DNA from: Emticicia sp. CRIBPO
GTDB lineage: Bacteria > Bacteroidota > Bacteroidia > Cytophagales > Spirosomataceae
Length of the DNA stretch: 64,000 nucleotides
Assembly: GCF_009905725.1 (NCBI RefSeq)
Contig: NZ_JAAAKV010000011.1
Span: forward strand, 144,011 to 208,010
Direction of reading: 5' to 3'
Shown here: piece by piece, positions 35,528-44,708 of the stretch
How the letters are laid out: every line of letters starts with the position of its first letter
Position numbering within the stretch: position 1 is the first letter of the stretch
Program-made: the position numbers and the translations under genes
The notes under the pieces: model-generated
What the model saw: only the letters and a program-made list of their open reading frames with translations
Told to the model about the DNA's origin: nothing
Databases searched by the model: none

Positions 35528-35597
35528 ATGCATTTCCCTTTACCATTTTCCTTTGTCCATTTTCCTTTAACCGTTTTCCATTTTCCGTTGTCCATTA
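35528..35597. repeat. Degenerate pyrimidine-rich tandem repeat before the LgoD-like gene
   Basis: Units of about 14 bases of the form ACCATTTTCCTTTG recur about four times with substitutions (CCATTTTCC, CCGTTTTCC, TTTTCCGTTG). The repeat fills most of the 145-base gap between the GH105 and the dehydrogenase genes. Confidence 0.65.
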
Positions 35598-35601
35598 ACA
35601 C

Positions 35602-36597
35602 ATGAAAAGTATCAGTCTGGCCGAACCCGGCAAATTTGAACAAAAGAACATCGAAGCACCCGGAGAACCGGGAGAAGATGAGGCTTTGATAAAAATCCAC
35701 AAAATTGGCATTTGCGGCACAGATTACCATGCTTACAGAGGCAAACAGCCCTTCTTTTCTTACCCGAGGATTCTCGGACATGAACTGGGCGTGGAAGTGG
35801 TCGCGTTGGGAGCCCATGTGAAACATCTGAAAGTGGGCGACAAGTGCTCGGTAGAGCCGTATCTCAATTGTGGATCGTGCATGGCCTGCAAAAACGGCAA
35901 GTCCAATTGCTGTGAAAAAATGAGGGTGCTCGGCGTGCATGTAGACGGCGGAATGTCTGAATTCATCAAGGTCCCGGCCTCCAAACTGCACACTTCAGCC
36001 ATCCTGAATTATGAAGAACTGGCCCTGGTCGAAACCCTGGGCATCGGTTGCCATGCGGTCAACAGGGCTGAGATCAAAACCGGACAAAAAGTACTGGTGA
36101 TCGGAGCCGGGCCCATCGGGCTTTCGGTACTGGAATTTGCCATGATCAAAGGAGCTCAGACGACCATCATGGACCTGAATACGGACAGGCTGGCTTTCTG
36201 TAAAAAATACAATAAAGCCCACGAATTCATCCAGGCCGATGCCATTCCTGAAGGGCTCGAATCGGCTTTTGAAGTTGTTTTTGATGCCACCGGCAATCCC
36301 CATTCCATGAAAAATGCCTTTAAATATGTCGGACATGGAGGAAAACTGGTATTTGTCGGTTTATTCCAGGGTGATTATGCTTTCCCTGATCCGGAATTCC
36401 ACCGGAAAGAGATGAGCATACTGGCTTCGAGAAACAGTCTCCCGGCCGATTTCACCTACATCATTGAACAGCTGGAACAAAAGAAAATAGATGTACAATC
36501 ATGGATTTCGAGGGAGATCCCGTTTGAAGAAGTCATCACTGCATTTGACGGCTTGCTTACGGATCAGACCCTGGTAAAAGCAGTAATTACGGTATAG
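35602..36597 (+). CDS. Zinc-dependent dehydrogenase resembling L-galactonate 5-dehydrogenase (LgoD/YjjN)
   Basis: A medium-chain alcohol dehydrogenase. Catalytic zinc ligands are in GICGTDYHA and GHE; the structural zinc is held by CGSCMACKNGKSNCC; the NAD-binding motif is GAGPIG near residue 170. From memory, similarity to E. coli LgoD is high in QPFFSYPRILGHE, CCEKMRVLGVHVDGG and FVGLFQGDYAFPDPEFHRKE. LgoD oxidises L-galactonate to D-tagaturonate, which UxaB, encoded 454 bases downstream, would reduce. Other polyol or L-sugar-acid dehydrogenases are possible alternatives. Confidence 0.8.
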   Translation: MKSISLAEPGKFEQKNIEAPGEPGEDEALIKIHKIGICGTDYHAYRGKQPFFSYPRILGHELGVEVVALGAHVKHLKVGDKCSVEPYLNCGSCMACKNGKSNCCEKMRVLGVHVDGGMSEFIKVPASKLHTSAILNYEELALVETLGIGCHAVNRAEIKTGQKVLVIGAGPIGLSVLEFAMIKGAQTTIMDLNTDRLAFCKKYNKAHEFIQADAIPEGLESAFEVVFDATGNPHSMKNAFKYVGHGGKLVFVGLFQGDYAFPDPEFHRKEMSILASRNSLPADFTYIIEQLEQKKIDVQSWISREIPFEEVITAFDGLLTDQTLVKAVITV

Positions 36598-36624
36598 TAT
36601 TTCAACCTTTAAACTTAATAACAT

Positions 36625-37047
36625 ATGAAAGCGATTGTGATGATTCTGAGTGTGCTTTTTGTCTTTACGATAAACGCCGATGCTCAGCAAAAAACAGTGG
36701 ACGAAGCCGTTAACACGCTACTTCGGCAGTTGGAAAACCCGACACAAGCCGGCCTGGAGGCTCTTACCCTTCCTGAACTGAGCTACGGGCACTCAAGCGG
36801 TAAAATTGAAAATCAGAAAGAATTTATAGAAGCCCTTGTGAGTGGCAAGTCGGACTTTATCACCATCAAAACCAAAGACGTTGAAATCAAAATAGTGGGT
36901 AAAACAGCCACTGTACGTCATATCCTGGAAGCAGATATCAAAGACGGCGGGGTAGCCAATACCGTTAAACTGAAAGTTCTTTTAGTTTGGGTAAAAGGAA
37001 AAGGAGGCTGGAAACTATTGGCCAGGCAGGCTGTGAAACTCGTTTAA
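36625..37047 (+). CDS. Exported NTF2-like (DUF4440-type) protein
   Basis: A signal peptide (MKAIVMILSVLFVFTINADAQQ) is followed by about 115 residues with the cone-shaped NTF2-like pattern: an N-terminal helix, LTLPELSYGHSSGKIENQKEF, and three beta strands ending VWVKGKGGWKLLARQAVKL. Such proteins bind small ligands in a pocket or act as simple isomerases; nothing here fixes the role. It lies between the LgoD-like and uxaB genes, four bases from the latter, so it is probably made with the pathway. It could be a periplasmic binder or lactonase-like helper. Confidence 0.8.
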   Translation: MKAIVMILSVLFVFTINADAQQKTVDEAVNTLLRQLENPTQAGLEALTLPELSYGHSSGKIENQKEFIEALVSGKSDFITIKTKDVEIKIVGKTATVRHILEADIKDGGVANTVKLKVLLVWVKGKGGWKLLARQAVKLV

Positions 37048-37051
37048 AACC

Positions 37052-38566
37052 ATGAACCGTCTCTCCTTCAAAACCCTGCAGCATCAGGGGGTTGATTATC
37101 ATGCTTTAAGAAACCTTCCCGAAAAAGTATTGCAATTCGGTACCGGAGTCCTGCTCAGGGCTTTGCCGGATTATTTTATAGATCAGGCCAATAAAAAAGG
37201 CATTTTCAACGGGCGTGTCGTGGTCGTTAAATCAACAGATCAGGGAAACGCCGGTTTGTTTGATCAGCAGGATCACTTATATACCCTTTGCCTGAGAGGT
37301 ATTGAAGAAGGAGAAATCATAGAAGAAAATGTTATCTGTACGGCCATCAGCCGGGTATTGTCGGCATCTGAGCAATGGAACGACATTATAAAGTGTGCGT
37401 CCAACCCTGACATGGAGATCATCATTTCGAATACAACAGAAGCAGGTATCCAGCTTTTGCAGGATGATATTTCGGCAGGGGTGCCGCAGTCTTTCCCCGG
37501 AAAAGTGCTGGCTTTTTTATATGAAAGATATAAGGTCTTTAAGGGTGATCCCGCGATGGGCATGATCATTGTTCCTGCAGAACTGATTGAAAACAACGGC
37601 AGAAAACTGGAAGCCATCCTCCACGAGCTCGCCCATCTCAATAACCTCGAAACCGAGTTTATCGACTGGCTTGAGAACTCCAACGTCTGCTGTAATTCAC
37701 TGGTCGACAGGATCGTGCCGGGTTCGCCGAAAGGCACTGCAGGAGAAGAAATCATCAGGCAATTGCCTTACACCGACGACTTGTGTGTAATTTCAGAACC
37801 ATTTGCCCTATGGGCAATAGAGGGCGATGAACATGTGCGTTCAAAACTGACTTTTGCAGATGCCCATCCCGGCGTGGTGATAGAACCGGACATTGAGAAA
37901 TTCAAAGAGCTGAAACTCAGATTGCTCAACGGCACCCACAGCCTCACCTGCGGACTGGCCTTATTGTCAGGCTTCAAGACTGTGCGTGAAGCGATGGAAG
38001 ACCCTCATTTCTTTACATTTGTACGTGACCTGATGCTGTCTGAAATAGCCGTGGCACTTCCCCCGGGAATTGATCAGAAAGCCGCTGCAAAATTCGGTCT
38101 GCAGGTCATCGACCGGTTTAAAAATCCTTATATAGACCATCAGTGGCTGAGTATATCCGTCAATTATACTCAAAAGATGCAAAACAGGGTGGTGCCTCTT
38201 TTGCTGAGGTATTACGATCGGTACGGAACAGCACCGAAGCACATGGCTACGGGTATTGCTGCCTGCATCGCGTTGATGAAAACGACACAAAAAACAGGAG
38301 ATCAATACTACGGAAATGCTGATAATGAGCGTTATCTTATACAGGATCCGGCCGCACAGGTTTTCTATAACTTATCAGATAAAGATCACTCTACCGAACA
38401 ATATGTCAAAAAAGTATTAGAAAATGAATTTATATGGGGGCAAAACTTAAATAAACTGAATAGATTTGCTGACGAAATTGTCCTTTACCTTGATCTAATT
38501 GAATCCAAAGGGGTTTATTATCTCATTTCAGGTATAAAAGACAAACCATTATTAGTAACCGAATGA
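37052..38566 (+). CDS. uxaB: Tagaturonate reductase (altronate oxidoreductase)
   Basis: A 504-residue member of the mannitol-dehydrogenase family. Signatures are LQFGTGVLLRALPDYFIDQANK near the start, the KSTDQGNA segment, IVPAELIENNG, SLVDRIVPGSP, and KLRLLNGTHSLTCG near residues 288-300, with the catalytic lysine region upstream. UxaB reduces D-tagaturonate to D-altronate with NADH. It overlaps uxaA by four bases (ATGA), giving translational coupling. In this operon it joins UxaC products and, if the LgoD-like enzyme acts as inferred, L-galactonate. Confidence 0.95.
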   Translation: MNRLSFKTLQHQGVDYHALRNLPEKVLQFGTGVLLRALPDYFIDQANKKGIFNGRVVVVKSTDQGNAGLFDQQDHLYTLCLRGIEEGEIIEENVICTAISRVLSASEQWNDIIKCASNPDMEIIISNTTEAGIQLLQDDISAGVPQSFPGKVLAFLYERYKVFKGDPAMGMIIVPAELIENNGRKLEAILHELAHLNNLETEFIDWLENSNVCCNSLVDRIVPGSPKGTAGEEIIRQLPYTDDLCVISEPFALWAIEGDEHVRSKLTFADAHPGVVIEPDIEKFKELKLRLLNGTHSLTCGLALLSGFKTVREAMEDPHFFTFVRDLMLSEIAVALPPGIDQKAAAKFGLQVIDRFKNPYIDHQWLSISVNYTQKMQNRVVPLLLRYYDRYGTAPKHMATGIAACIALMKTTQKTGDQYYGNADNERYLIQDPAAQVFYNLSDKDHSTEQYVKKVLENEFIWGQNLNKLNRFADEIVLYLDLIESKGVYYLISGIKDKPLLVTE

Positions 38567-40215
38567 AAAAAAGAGTTTTAAAAGTTCACCCCGATGATAA
38601 CGTCATCGTAGCCCTGACTGACCTGAAAGCCGGGGAAGAGATATCATTTGAAAATCAGATATTTACACTGAAAGATGATGTCGCAGCCAAGCATAAATTT
38701 GCTGAGTATACTTTCAATGCCGGAGATGAAATCATCATGTACGGTGTGTTGGTCGGAAAAGCACAGCAAACCATAGAAAAAGGAAGCTGGATCAATGTGT
38801 TCAATGTAAAACATGCAGCCAATGATTTTGCCATCGGTGAAAGAAAGCTGGAGTGGAATATGCCTGACATTTCGAAATTTGAAGGCAAAACTTTCAATGG
38901 CTACCACAGGGCCGACGGATCTGTCGGAACGGGTAATTACTGGATCGTGCTGCCGATGGTTTTTTGTGAAAACAGGAACCTGGACGTGATGAGAGAAGCT
39001 CTGAACAAAGACCTGGGCTATGATAAAAAACAGAAATACCATCAGCAGACCCGTCAGCTCATAGAACTATACAAAGCCGGTAAAAGCACAGAAGAAATCA
39101 TCAACAGTGACCTCAGTGTCACCAGCGACGAAAAAGCTTCTGAAAAGCTGTTCCCGAATGTCGACGGAGTTAAATTCCTGACGCATGACATGGGCTGCGG
39201 CGGAACCCGTCAGGATGCCCAGGCCCTTTGCGGGTTACTCGCCGGGTACATCACCCACCCGAATGTGGCCGGAGCAACGGTATTGAGCCTCGGATGTCAG
39301 AATGCACAATACAGTATGCTGCAGGACGAGATCGAAAAACGTGGCGGGGCCAATGGCCGCCAGATATTTTTTGTAGAACAACAACAGGTAGGCACTGAAG
39401 AAGCCCTGATCAGCCAGGCGATCAAACAAACTTTTGCCGGACTGATCGAAGCCAACAAAATCACCCGTCAACCTGCACCACTTTCCAAACTGGTGTTAGG
39501 ACTGGAGTGTGGCGGTTCTGATGGTTTCTCAGGCATTTCTGCCAACCCTGCCATCGGCTACACTTCAGACTTGCTGGTGACCCTGGGCGGATCTGTGATC
39601 CTCTCCGAGTTTCCGGAGCTTTGCGGCGTAGAGCAGGAACTGGGTGATCGTTGTGTGGATGTTTCTATTGCTGAGCGATTCAACAGCCTGATGACCACTT
39701 ATAATGCGAGGGCCAAGTCTGTAGGATCAGGTTTTGACATGAACCCCTCGCCGGGTAATATCAAGGACGGACTGATCACTGATGCGATCAAGTCGGCAGG
39801 AGCAGCAAAAAAAGGAGGCACTTCCCCGGTAGTAGACGTCCTGGATTATCCTGAAAAAGTAACGAAACCGGGTTTAACCCTGCTTTGCACGCCGGGAAAT
39901 GACGTGGAATCAACCACAGCAGAAGTAGGATCAGGAGCCAATATCGTCTTGTTTACAACAGGGCTGGGAACACCGACCGGCAACCCGATTGCCCCGGTGA
40001 TCAAGCTTTCGAGCAACACCAAATTAGCGAAGAAAATGCCGGACATCATTGATATCGATACCGGATCCATTATAGAAGGAGATGAAACCATCGAAGAGGC
40101 CGGAGAGCGTATCCTGGATTTCCTCATCAGTGTGGCCAGCGGCGAAAAAGAAGCCTGGTCTGTTAAAAACGGGCAGGAAGACTTTATCCCATGGAAAAGA
40201 GGGGTTTCACTTTAA
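38563..40215 (+). CDS. uxaA: Altronate dehydratase
   Basis: A full-length 550-residue UxaA. The N-terminal SAF-like domain covers roughly residues 1-95 (VHPDDNVIVALTDLKAGE), and the large C-terminal catalytic domain contains YHRADGSVGTGNYW, HDMGCGGTRQDAQ, LGLECGGSDGFSG and the C-terminal SGEKEAW. UxaA removes water from D-altronate to give 2-keto-3-deoxygluconate in the cytoplasm; it is iron-dependent in known cases. It starts within the uxaB stop codon and is followed by uxaC after 74 bases. Confidence 0.96.
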   Translation: MKKRVLKVHPDDNVIVALTDLKAGEEISFENQIFTLKDDVAAKHKFAEYTFNAGDEIIMYGVLVGKAQQTIEKGSWINVFNVKHAANDFAIGERKLEWNMPDISKFEGKTFNGYHRADGSVGTGNYWIVLPMVFCENRNLDVMREALNKDLGYDKKQKYHQQTRQLIELYKAGKSTEEIINSDLSVTSDEKASEKLFPNVDGVKFLTHDMGCGGTRQDAQALCGLLAGYITHPNVAGATVLSLGCQNAQYSMLQDEIEKRGGANGRQIFFVEQQQVGTEEALISQAIKQTFAGLIEANKITRQPAPLSKLVLGLECGGSDGFSGISANPAIGYTSDLLVTLGGSVILSEFPELCGVEQELGDRCVDVSIAERFNSLMTTYNARAKSVGSGFDMNPSPGNIKDGLITDAIKSAGAAKKGGTSPVVDVLDYPEKVTKPGLTLLCTPGNDVESTTAEVGSGANIVLFTTGLGTPTGNPIAPVIKLSSNTKLAKKMPDIIDIDTGSIIEGDETIEEAGERILDFLISVASGEKEAWSVKNGQEDFIPWKRGVSL

Positions 40216-40289
40216 TTATGAATCAGATACGACAAAATAGAACATAAACAAACCCGCCTGGTCAGCCAGGCCTATTCAACCATTTTATC

Positions 40290-41690
40290 ATGACTACTTT
40301 TTTAGATGATAATTTCCTGTTAAAAACAAAAACGGCACAAACCCTTTATCACGAGTTTGCGAAGCAGATGCCGATTATTGATTATCATAATCACCTGCCG
40401 CCGGATCAGATTGCCGATAACATCAGGTTTAATAACCTGAGCCATGCCTGGCTTTACGGCGACCATTACAAGTGGAGAGCCATGCGTACCAACGGCATCA
40501 AAGAAGAGTATTGCACAGGAAATGCATCTGACTATGACAAGTTCTCGAAATGGGCTGAAACCGTTCCTTATACCCTCAGAAACCCGCTTTATCACTGGAC
40601 CCACCTGGAGCTTCAGCGTTATTTCGGTATCAAAGACGTATTGAACCCGGTGTCTTCACAAAAGATATATGACAAGGCCTCTGAAATGCTTCAGGGTTCT
40701 ACATTTTCGACCAGGGGTTTATTATCGCACATGCATGTCGAAGTGGTTTGTACCACCGATGACCCGCTCGACTCCCTGGAACACCACAAAAGATTCAAAA
40801 AAGAGGAAGGCACAGGCCTGAAAATGCTGCCGACCTTCCGACCGGATAAGTTCATCCTGATCGACCACCCGAATTTCAGACACTCGGTAGAAAAACTGGG
40901 CATTGTTTTCGGACATGAGATTAAGGATTTCTATGACCTGCTGAAAGCACTCAGGGCAAGAGCAGATGAATTTGCATCCCTGGGTTGCAAACTTTCCGAT
41001 CACGGTCTGGAGTACATTTATGCGGCCGATTATACTGAAGAAGGAGCAGATAAGGCTTTCAAACACGTTTTAGCCGGTCATCCGATCTCTGACAAAGAGG
41101 CCCTGGAATTCAAATCAGCTATTCTCCATGCCCTGGGCATCATGTACTCTGAATTGGGATGGACGCAGCAGTTTCACCTCGGAGCCCTGAGAAACAACAA
41201 CAAAAGAGCTCTCAGACTGCTGGGCCCCGACACAGGCTGGGACAGCATCGGCGACTGGCCGCAGGCTCAGGCTTTGTCTAAATTCCTGGGCAAACTGGAC
41301 GAATATGACCAGCTGGCCAAAACTGTCATTTATAACCTCAATCCTGCCGATAACGAAGTCATCGCCACAATGATCGGTAACTTTAACGACGGCTCCATTG
41401 CCGGGAAAGTACAGTTCGGCTCAGGCTGGTGGTTCCTGGATCAGAAAGACGGGATGGAAAAACAGATCAACACCCTGTCGAACATGGGCCTTCTGACCCG
41501 TTTTGTAGGTATGCTGACTGATTCAAGAAGTTTCCTTTCTTTCCCGAGACACGAATACTTCAGAAGGATTCTCTGCAACATCCTGGGAGATGACATTGAA
41601 AACGGAGAATTACCGAACGACCTGATCTGGACCGGAAAGGTTGTTCAGAATATATGTTATAATAACGCTAAGGAATTTTTCAAGTTTTGA
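40290..41690 (+). CDS. uxaC: Glucuronate/galacturonate isomerase
   Basis: A 466-residue amidohydrolase-fold uronate isomerase. The metal-site motif DYHNHLPP is at residues 31-38; other signatures are NLSHAWLYGDHYKWRAMR, VVCTTDDP near 150, and the C-terminal RHEYFRRILCN. UxaC converts D-galacturonate to D-tagaturonate and D-glucuronate to D-fructuronate. No uxuB/uxuA gene is seen here, so galacturonate is the more likely substrate in this locus. The stop shares one base with the kdgK start (TGATG). Confidence 0.97.
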   Translation: MTTFLDDNFLLKTKTAQTLYHEFAKQMPIIDYHNHLPPDQIADNIRFNNLSHAWLYGDHYKWRAMRTNGIKEEYCTGNASDYDKFSKWAETVPYTLRNPLYHWTHLELQRYFGIKDVLNPVSSQKIYDKASEMLQGSTFSTRGLLSHMHVEVVCTTDDPLDSLEHHKRFKKEEGTGLKMLPTFRPDKFILIDHPNFRHSVEKLGIVFGHEIKDFYDLLKALRARADEFASLGCKLSDHGLEYIYAADYTEEGADKAFKHVLAGHPISDKEALEFKSAILHALGIMYSELGWTQQFHLGALRNNNKRALRLLGPDTGWDSIGDWPQAQALSKFLGKLDEYDQLAKTVIYNLNPADNEVIATMIGNFNDGSIAGKVQFGSGWWFLDQKDGMEKQINTLSNMGLLTRFVGMLTDSRSFLSFPRHEYFRRILCNILGDDIENGELPNDLIWTGKVVQNICYNNAKEFFKF

Positions 41691-42709
41691 TGAATAAAGT
41701 ACTCGCTTTTGGAGAAATATTATTGAGGCTGTCACCCGAAATGAAAGGTAGCTGGATCCGGAATGCCGGGATTCCTGCTTTCATCGGCGGAGCAGAACTG
41801 AATGTGGCTACAGCCCTGGCCAACTGGCAGGTTCCGGTGGCTTACTGTTCAGCCATGCCTGAAAATGCCCTGACACTCGAAATAGACCAGTATCTCAGAG
41901 AAAAAAAAATCGATACCTCTCCTATTCAATACACAGGCGAACGCATCGGTATTTATATGCTCCCCCAGGGAGCGGACCTTAAAAACTCCGGGGTGATTTA
42001 CGACAGGGCCCATTCTTCTTTCTCGGGTTTAAAGCCGGGAGAAATCGACTGGGACAAAGTACTGGATGGTGTTTCATGGTTTCATTTCAGTGCCATCAGT
42101 CCGGCTTTGAATGAAGACGCGGCACTGGTTTGCCTGGAAGCCCTGAAAGCCGCCTCTGCCAAGGGTGTCTTTATTTCTGTTGACCTGAATTTCAGGGCCA
42201 AGTTATGGAAATACGGCAAAAAACCTGTGGAAGTGATGCCGGAGCTTGTTCAGTACTGTGACCTTGTGATGGGCAATATCTGGGCGGCAAATACCCTGCT
42301 GGGCATTGATATTGACGAAAATGTAGCCGTTAATAAAGCAGATAAGGAAAGGTACCTGCAACACAGCCTTGAAACTTCCGAAGCGATCATTGCGAAGTTT
42401 CCGAAATGTAAAATCGTGGCGAACACCTTCAGATTTGATGCTTTTGAGTCCGGTATTTTATATTACACTACTCTTTATAAAGATGGTCAGCTGACGATTT
42501 CTGAGGAATTCACGACCGAAAAAGTGATCGATAAAGTGGGTAGCGGTGACTGCTTCATGGGTGGTCTGATTTACGGACTTTACCATAATCATCCATCAGA
42601 TGAAGTTATCAATTTTGCGGCGGCGGCGGCTTTCGGAAAATTAAACGAATATGGCGACGCCACCAGCCAGACCATTGAAGATGTTGAACAATTATTAACC
42701 ATCGGATAA
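41690..42709 (+). CDS. kdgK: 2-keto-3-deoxygluconate kinase (PfkB family)
   Basis: A 339-residue PfkB/ribokinase-fold sugar kinase. The ATG at 41690 shares its A with the uxaC stop; a TTG at 41687 would add one residue. Features are LAFGEILLRLSP at the start, the substrate loop FIGGAELNVATALANW, and the anion-hole/catalytic motif VGSGDCFMGG with Asp287. Operon context supports KDG as substrate: it lies between uxaC and the KDPG aldolase gene. It would phosphorylate 2-keto-3-deoxygluconate with ATP to KDPG. Fructokinase-like activity is the alternative. Confidence 0.93.
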   Translation: MNKVLAFGEILLRLSPEMKGSWIRNAGIPAFIGGAELNVATALANWQVPVAYCSAMPENALTLEIDQYLREKKIDTSPIQYTGERIGIYMLPQGADLKNSGVIYDRAHSSFSGLKPGEIDWDKVLDGVSWFHFSAISPALNEDAALVCLEALKAASAKGVFISVDLNFRAKLWKYGKKPVEVMPELVQYCDLVMGNIWAANTLLGIDIDENVAVNKADKERYLQHSLETSEAIIAKFPKCKIVANTFRFDAFESGILYYTTLYKDGQLTISEEFTTEKVIDKVGSGDCFMGGLIYGLYHNHPSDEVINFAAAAAFGKLNEYGDATSQTIEDVEQLLTIG

Positions 42710-42729
42710 ACCCGGTATTGAACAGAGAT

Positions 42730-43365
42730 ATGAATCAGGACATTGTCGATAAAATCCTTGTTAACCCCATCGTTCCGGTCTATTATAATGCGGATGCCGA
42801 ACTCAGCAAAGCCATCCTGAAAGCCTGCTATGATGGCGGCATCAGGGTATTCGAATTTACGAACCGGGGAGAAAAAGCCCTGGAAGTGTTTGAGCAGCTG
42901 GTTCCTTTTGCGAAAGAGAACTGTCCCGGACTGATCCTGGGAATAGGCACCATTTATGATGTGGAGACCGCTCAGAAATACATTGACCTGGGGGTTGATT
43001 TTATCGTGCAGCCCTGCACCAGCCCCGAAGTGGGAGAAATCTGCCAGAGAAACGGTATTGCCTGGATTCCCGGTGTGATGACCCCGACTGAAATCAACAA
43101 TGCCACCAAACTGGGAGCCGGATGTGTGAAGATATTCCCGGGTAATGTGGTAGGTTCGGGCTATGTCAAAGCCCTCAGAGGACCGATGCCCCATGTTAAA
43201 ATTATGGTAACCGGAGGGGTTGAACCCACCGAAGCCAGCCTTAAAGAATGGTTTGGTGCCGGTGTGAATGCCGTAGGAATTGGTTCTCAATTGTTTAAAA
43301 ATACAGAAGATTTGAGTAAATTGACCAGTCAGGTAAAGGCACTCATCAAGATAGTTAAGTCTTAA
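42730..43365 (+). CDS. kdgA: KDPG aldolase
   Basis: A 211-residue KDPG/KHG aldolase (also named eda). The ATG at 42730 is preferred over an in-frame TTG at 42718. The Schiff-base lysine is Lys134 in CVKIFPGNVVG; FTNRGEKALEVFEQL, LGIGTIYDVETAQKYI, and FIVQPCTSPEV are family features, as is the phosphate-site VTGGVEPTEASLKEW. It splits 2-keto-3-deoxy-6-phosphogluconate into pyruvate and glyceraldehyde 3-phosphate, the last step of both uronate branches here. The ExuT-type gene follows after 41 bases. Confidence 0.94.
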   Translation: MNQDIVDKILVNPIVPVYYNADAELSKAILKACYDGGIRVFEFTNRGEKALEVFEQLVPFAKENCPGLILGIGTIYDVETAQKYIDLGVDFIVQPCTSPEVGEICQRNGIAWIPGVMTPTEINNATKLGAGCVKIFPGNVVGSGYVKALRGPMPHVKIMVTGGVEPTEASLKEWFGAGVNAVGIGSQLFKNTEDLSKLTSQVKALIKIVKS

Positions 43366-43406
43366 GCACACTTTTTTATAAGAATTCAACCCTTAAACAT
43401 TACATA

Positions 43407-44708
43407 ATGGAAAACAAAATCGGAAAATACAGATGGACCATCTGCGGGCTGGTGTTTTTTGCCACCACGATCAACTATCTGGACAGGCAGGTCATCGCCC
43501 TCCTGAAATCGACCCTCTCTGCCGAACTCAAATGGGATGACGGCGATTATGCCAACATCGAAATTGCCTTTAAACTTTTCTATGCTTTCGGTATGCTCGG
43601 AGCCGGAAGGATTATTGATAAACTCGGCACTAAAATAGGTTATGCCCTGGCTACTACCTTATGGAGTATTGCCGCCGTGGCCCATGCTTTTGTAAGTACT
43701 ACTTTTGGTTTCGGTGCCGTAAGAGCCGCCCTGGGTATTACTGAGGCCGGTAATTTCCCTGCTGCCATTAAAGCAGTAGCTGAATGGTTTCCAAAAAAAG
43801 AAAGAGCCCTGGCGGCAGGTATCTTTAACTCCGGCACCAACGTCGGAGCCATTGTAGCCCCTCTTTCTGTTCCTTACATCGCTGATTACTGGGGCTGGAA
43901 ATGGGCCTTCATCATCACCGGTATGCTAGGATTTATCTGGCTGGCATTCTGGTTGTATTTTTATGAAAAACCTTATAAAAACCCTAAATTATCCCAGGCT
44001 GAGTATGACTACATACATTCAGACATGGACGAGGTTCAGCCTGATGCAGAAGCTGCAGTGGAACAGGTTTCGTGGTTTAAATTGCTGACATTCAAACAAA
44101 CCTGGGCATTCGCTCTCGGAAAGCTTCTCACCGACCCGATCTGGTGGTTCTATCTTTTCTGGTTGCCGGATTTCCTTCAAAGCCAATACGGACTTGATTC
44201 TCTTGCCATTGCAGTTCCTGTGGCTGTGGTTTATACCATCTCTACCATCGGAAGTGTGGGAGGTGGCTACCTGCCTATGTTCTTTATCCAGAAAGGCTGG
44301 CCGGTTTTCAGAGCCCGTAAAACTTCCATGCTGATCTTCGCGTTCTTTGTATTACCGATCGTTTTTGCCCAGCTTTTGGGGCAGCAGTCCATGTGGCTGG
44401 CCGTGTTCATCATCGGTGTTGCTGCTTCGGCCCACCAGGCCTGGAGTGCCAACATTTTCACCACGGTTTCTGACATGTTCCCTAAGAAAGCCACGGCTTC
44501 TGTTGTCGGTATAGGCGGTATGTTCGGAGCTCTCGGCGGTATCCTGCTTTCAATGCTGGTACAGAAAAAGATGTTTGTGTATTACCGTTCCATCGGACAG
44601 ATCGAAACGGCTTACTATATCATGTTCTTTATCTGCGGTGCAGCCTACCTGCTGGCCTGGCTGGTGATGCACTTCCTGGTTCCTAAGATGAAGAAGGTTG
44701 ATTTGTAA
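43407..44708 (+). CDS. exuT: MFS hexuronate transporter, ExuT type
   Basis: A 433-residue major facilitator protein with 12 helices. The anion:cation symporter subgroup is shown by FFATTINYLDRQVIALLK near residues 18-35, GITEAGNFPAAIKAVAEWFPKKERALAAGIFNSG in consecutive pieces around 112-145, and WWFYLFWLPDFL. ExuT imports D-galacturonate and D-glucuronate across the inner membrane with protons. It ends the uxa/kdg operon, matching its job of supplying UxaC. A terminator lies 164 bases downstream, after a purine-rich repeat. Confidence 0.93.
   Translation: MENKIGKYRWTICGLVFFATTINYLDRQVIALLKSTLSAELKWDDGDYANIEIAFKLFYAFGMLGAGRIIDKLGTKIGYALATTLWSIAAVAHAFVSTTFGFGAVRAALGITEAGNFPAAIKAVAEWFPKKERALAAGIFNSGTNVGAIVAPLSVPYIADYWGWKWAFIITGMLGFIWLAFWLYFYEKPYKNPKLSQAEYDYIHSDMDEVQPDAEAAVEQVSWFKLLTFKQTWAFALGKLLTDPIWWFYLFWLPDFLQSQYGLDSLAIAVPVAVVYTISTIGSVGGGYLPMFFIQKGWPVFRARKTSMLIFAFFVLPIVFAQLLGQQSMWLAVFIIGVAASAHQAWSANIFTTVSDMFPKKATASVVGIGGMFGALGGILLSMLVQKKMFVYYRSIGQIETAYYIMFFICGAAYLLAWLVMHFLVPKMKKVDL

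Noticed and set aside
35524..36002. Minus-strand frames opposite the LgoD-like gene
   Set aside because: The plus-strand frame has clear zinc-binding and NAD motifs; the opposite frames have none.
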